A stretch of DNA of 64,000 nucleotides from Cotesia glomerata (taxonomy: Eukaryota; Arthropoda; Insecta; Hymenoptera; Braconidae), in the NCBI RefSeq assembly GCF_020080835.1, contig NC_058161.1, positions 15,861,603 through 15,925,602 of the forward strand, written 5' to 3'. Within the stretch, counting starts at the first letter, position 1. The number at the start of each line of letters is the position of its first letter. Shown here in pieces: positions 60,923 to 64,000 of this stretch. Below the pieces are notes generated by a model. That model was not told the DNA's origin and ran no database searches. It saw only the letters and a program-made list of their open reading frames with translations. The translations under genes were made by a program, and so were the position numbers.

Positions 60923-63900
60923 TTAATCTTTTGTATGCATATCTATCCAATCTTTGATGAGCTGAACATCAGTATAAATTCCCGGTGAATTTGATTGGGC
61001 ACAATCGTCCCCCCAGGATGTGATTCCAATTAGAATTTTATCTCGATTGAATAATGGACCACCGGAATCTCCCTAAAAAATGTATTTTTTTCAAAGATTT
61101 AATAAATTTTTTAATAAAGAAAAAACTATTAAATTACCTTGCATGTATCCCGACCACCTTCCTTGTAACCGTAGCACAGTTGCCGCGGGGTAACTGTAAA
61201 AATATTTATATAATCGGCTACGCATTCGTCCCAATTGACTTTTGGCAAAAGTACCATCCTTAGTGTATCTGATAATACATTTTCGAATTGAACCTGGTAT
61301 ATTCATTAAAAAATAAGAATTAGACGAAACTTATTGGTTTTTTACTTTTACAATTGCATGCCTTAAATGCTAACGCAAATTTTTTATTATCCCCTAACAA
61401 TTAAGATCACGTTTTGTCACATTAAATCGTACCAAACAGTCATACCGTACAAATAAATGATACAAAAACACACTGTTGAAAATAAAAATAACTGCTGAAG
61501 TTATTAAAATTTTTTTAAAATTAATTACTTGCTATTTTTACATTAAAAATTGGTTTTAACAGCTTATGGTGTAGATTTTTCAAGTTTTTATGGAGAGGTG
61601 AATACGATAAAATTTGAAGAAAACTATTTTTTTAAATCTATTTATCTCTTGATATTATCCTTTAAATTATCTTTAATTTTTTCCTTTTATCTGTAATTTT
61701 ATCCTTTAATTTATCTTTTAAATTTTATCCTAAAATTTAACTTCATTGAATTTAACAGACTTTGTTCATGTTAAATATTATTTTTGTATTATTAAATTAT
61801 TTAAAAATTATATTTATTCGCAGAATTATTAGAGCTTCAATTTAAAAACATAAAAATTTCATTGCCTTTATTGGATAATTGAAATTAAATTTTACTAGTT
61901 TCTTTACTTTCATTGCTGTTAAAGAAATACGGTTCCGATGTTTACCTGTCAGGAGTTAATCTTCTCATCTGCCCTGTTAGAAGTTGTGAAAAAAATACTA
62001 TCCGCGGAAAAATTTAAACATGATTTGAATTGCAAATAAAATAAATTTATTTATGATTGACTGGTTGAAATTATTTTTTCAATTTCTTCTTTTACAGAAA
62101 ATAATAATTTTCTTTTCTATCGACACTTGAGATAAAATTATTAAAAAAATTGAAAATAGCATTAAAGTTTATAGTGAAAATTTTTTGTATATTTCAAATT
62201 TACTTTGATCAATTTTCTATTCTAAGAACAAAAAAATTAATTTTGAAAAAAATGAACTATGTTGTAATAAAAAATTAATTTATTAAAAATTTTAAACAAT
62301 TTTATTTCTTAGCTGAAAAAATAAAAATTCTTCTCACTGTAGCTTTTTTGTTAAAAAAAAAAGTTTATTGATTTGGAAAAAAACAAAACTAGATAAACAA
62401 CTTGCGAATCTTCATCCAAAATTGTTTAAAATATTCAACAAATTAATTTCTTATTACAACATTGCTCATTTTTTTCAAAATTAATTCTTTCCTTCAGTAT
62501 ATAATACGAGAGCTTCAGGCATGCTTATTTTGATCTATTAAGCTTTTTAAGTCTTCTTACATCAAAACCTCCCCAGCCGATAGCAGCTCCCCAAGTTACA
62601 TCAGCATCATCTTCAGGCAGTGTAATTGGCTGGGATAAAGAGCTGAATTTGAACTTCGGCTCAACTTGAAACACAGCTACGTCATAGTCAGAATCTAGAC
62701 TGCTGTAATTTTCATGAGACACGATTTCGGTTAGTTGATGAATTGACCCGCCAGTTTCTCGATATTTTGATCCACTTCGCACTGTGTAGTTTTGTACTGA
62801 TGCAATAGATCTTAAATCATTATAACTTTTAAATTTATTTCCCGAGTCGAAATTTAAATCGTAGATTCAACGTATTGAACGTTCAAATCGTAGGTTGAGC
62901 GTATTAGACGTTGAAAACGTAGGATCAACGTATTGAACGTTAAAATCGTCATTAGAACGTAATGGACGTTAATAACGTATGCTGAACGTATCCAACGTAT
63001 TATAAATGTGAAGAGAACCAATAATGGGTGAAAATAAGTACTATTTAAACTACTCAAATAACTACACATGTTTGAAACGTAAATGGACAAGAAAAATTTT
63101 TTTTTCAGTTCTGTTAGGGAGATTTTACATTTCTTAGCTTAAATTTACCATTTTTTTGACGGAAATGCTTTATCGAAATTTTTTACCCTCGGAATGGTTT
63201 CCAAAATTATGTAAAATTTTATGAAATATCATTCATACGATTTTATACCAAAAATGGCCTCATAAATCTGTATATAAAATGATAACTTTTTACACAATCT
63301 TATAAAATTTTGTACCAGTGGATTTTTACAAAAAAAAATTAAAATTTTTAACTTCCCGCTAAGAAAATTAAAAATGTGTAGTTATTTGAGCAGTTTTAAT
63401 ATTACTATTTTCACCAATTATTGGTTCTCTTCACATTTATAATACGTTGGGTACGTTCAACATACGTTTTTTACGTTCATTATGTTCAGATGACGATTTC
63501 AACGTTCAATACGTTGATCCTACGTTTTCAACGTCTAATACGCTCAACCTACGATTTGAACGTTCAATACGTTGAATCTACGATTTAAGTTTCGACTCGG
63601 GTTGTTAGCACTTAAACTGAAATTGAATAAATTTTTAGCTTCATTTTTAGCCAATTCGATTTACTTTCTTACATAAATTTTCATAATTGCAATAAAAAAG
63701 AAGAAAAGTTTAATTGCCATTCCAAATAAAGTTGGACTTTACTTTGCTAAACTATTAATCTCTTTTTTGAAAAAACATGAAAGTTAAAATAAAGGATTAC
63801 TAAATGTATAACTCACGATTTAACACAATGAGCAGCTGTCATACCCCATTTAGAATTTATGATAGTGGCACCGCAGATATGATTATTATTTAGCCGTAGA

Positions 63901-64000
63901 GATAACTGAAAGTAATAGTTTTTACGATAATACATGCGGATATGATTTCAAAGAGTGTCTTTTATTACTGTTGAATTACTTACCGCAAACGGCGCAATTT
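60923..64000 (-). CDS. Trypsin-type S1 serine protease (5' end outside window)
   Basis: Exons read on the minus strand: 64000-63984 (partial), 63905-63817, 62810-62561, 61293-61138, 61072-60923; GT-AG junctions and phases agree. Visible: IAPFALSLRL (mature N-terminal strand), TAAHC catalytic His, YDVAVF catalytic Asp, RDTCKGDSGGPL catalytic Ser. Asp six residues before that Ser, with Gly in SWGDD and in SPGIY, predicts a trypsin pocket preferring Lys/Arg. Cysteines for three disulfides are in place. Signal and activation peptide lie beyond the window edge. Secreted digestive, venom or haemolymph protease; sequence cannot tell. Its stop lies 54 bp from the FMO stop on the opposite strand. Confidence 0.9.
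61300..62520. other. Intron of the trypsin gene, AT-rich
   Basis: No ORF or identifiable repeat. A tract of TTATCCTTTAAATT words occurs near 61655-61740. Confidence 0.45.
62841..63601. repeat. Inverted pair of 29-bp minisatellite arrays
   Basis: Perfect ends CCCGAGTCGAAA / TTTCGACTCGGG. Each arm (62866-63005, 63435-63590) is a tandem of about five 29-bp units containing CAACGTATTGAACGTT, inverted in the other arm, so the locus is a large palindrome. The centre holds an inverted repeat around ACCAATAATGGGTG and a short repeat-B end (AACTTCCCGCTAAG at 63350). Lies in an intron of the trypsin gene. Confidence 0.8.

Noticed and set aside
62846..63010. CpG-rich regulatory element of the trypsin gene
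   Set aside because: The CGT words are fully explained by the 29-bp minisatellite units in inverted arms.

Overview
This is a very AT-rich eukaryotic window with spliced genes, long introns and dense nested DNA transposons. Gene content (a Slik-type kinase, chemosensory-protein exon relics, a compact insect-type FMO, a secreted RNase T2 relative, a trypsin) points to an insect. The repeat style and the divergent secreted RNase T2 protein make a hymenopteran, perhaps a parasitoid wasp, my best guess, but that is inference. All exon models were built by hand from splice signals and reading frame; no alignment or transcript data were used.

Layout. 1-5.3 kb: repeats only (a TA-flanked transposon, a compound repeat with a 5S rRNA-derived piece, AT and TG microsatellites). 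5.3-11.5 kb (+): complete PEX1 (7 exons, 988 aa), with a large fold-back element in intron 2 and a TTAA-flanked element in intron 5. 11.7-12.3 kb (+): two adjacent second-exon relics of chemosensory-protein genes. 12.3-18.7 kb: repeats, a FLYWCH-like orphan ORF, a SINE-like Pol III unit and a LINE C-terminus. 19.1-24.5 kb (-): complete secreted RNase T2-fold gene (3 exons, 249 aa) in which both catalytic motifs are destroyed; its 4.3 kb intron holds a three-deep transposon nest. 24.5-28.7 kb: repeats. 28.7-48.9 kb (+): Ste20-like kinase Slik (SLK/STK10 family), 11 coding exons, two alternative last exons, two upstream ORFs and a possible 27-nt microexon. 51.4-60.9 kb (+): flavin-containing monooxygenase, 6 exons, 425 aa, with introns packed with nested elements, one carrying a THAP-domain ORF. 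60.9-64.0 kb (-): trypsin-type serine protease, cut by the window edge and converging on FMO with only 54 bp between stop codons.

The genes are not an operon or obvious pathway: PEX1 and Slik are housekeeping, FMO is redox/detoxification, and trypsin and the RNase T2-like protein are secreted. The two most unusual things are the RNase T2 pseudoenzyme and a set of TA-flanked transposon families that share an AGGTAAA terminus, each with its own short motif repeated about seven times inside. Several insertions can be proven within the window because the unoccupied site is present in another copy.
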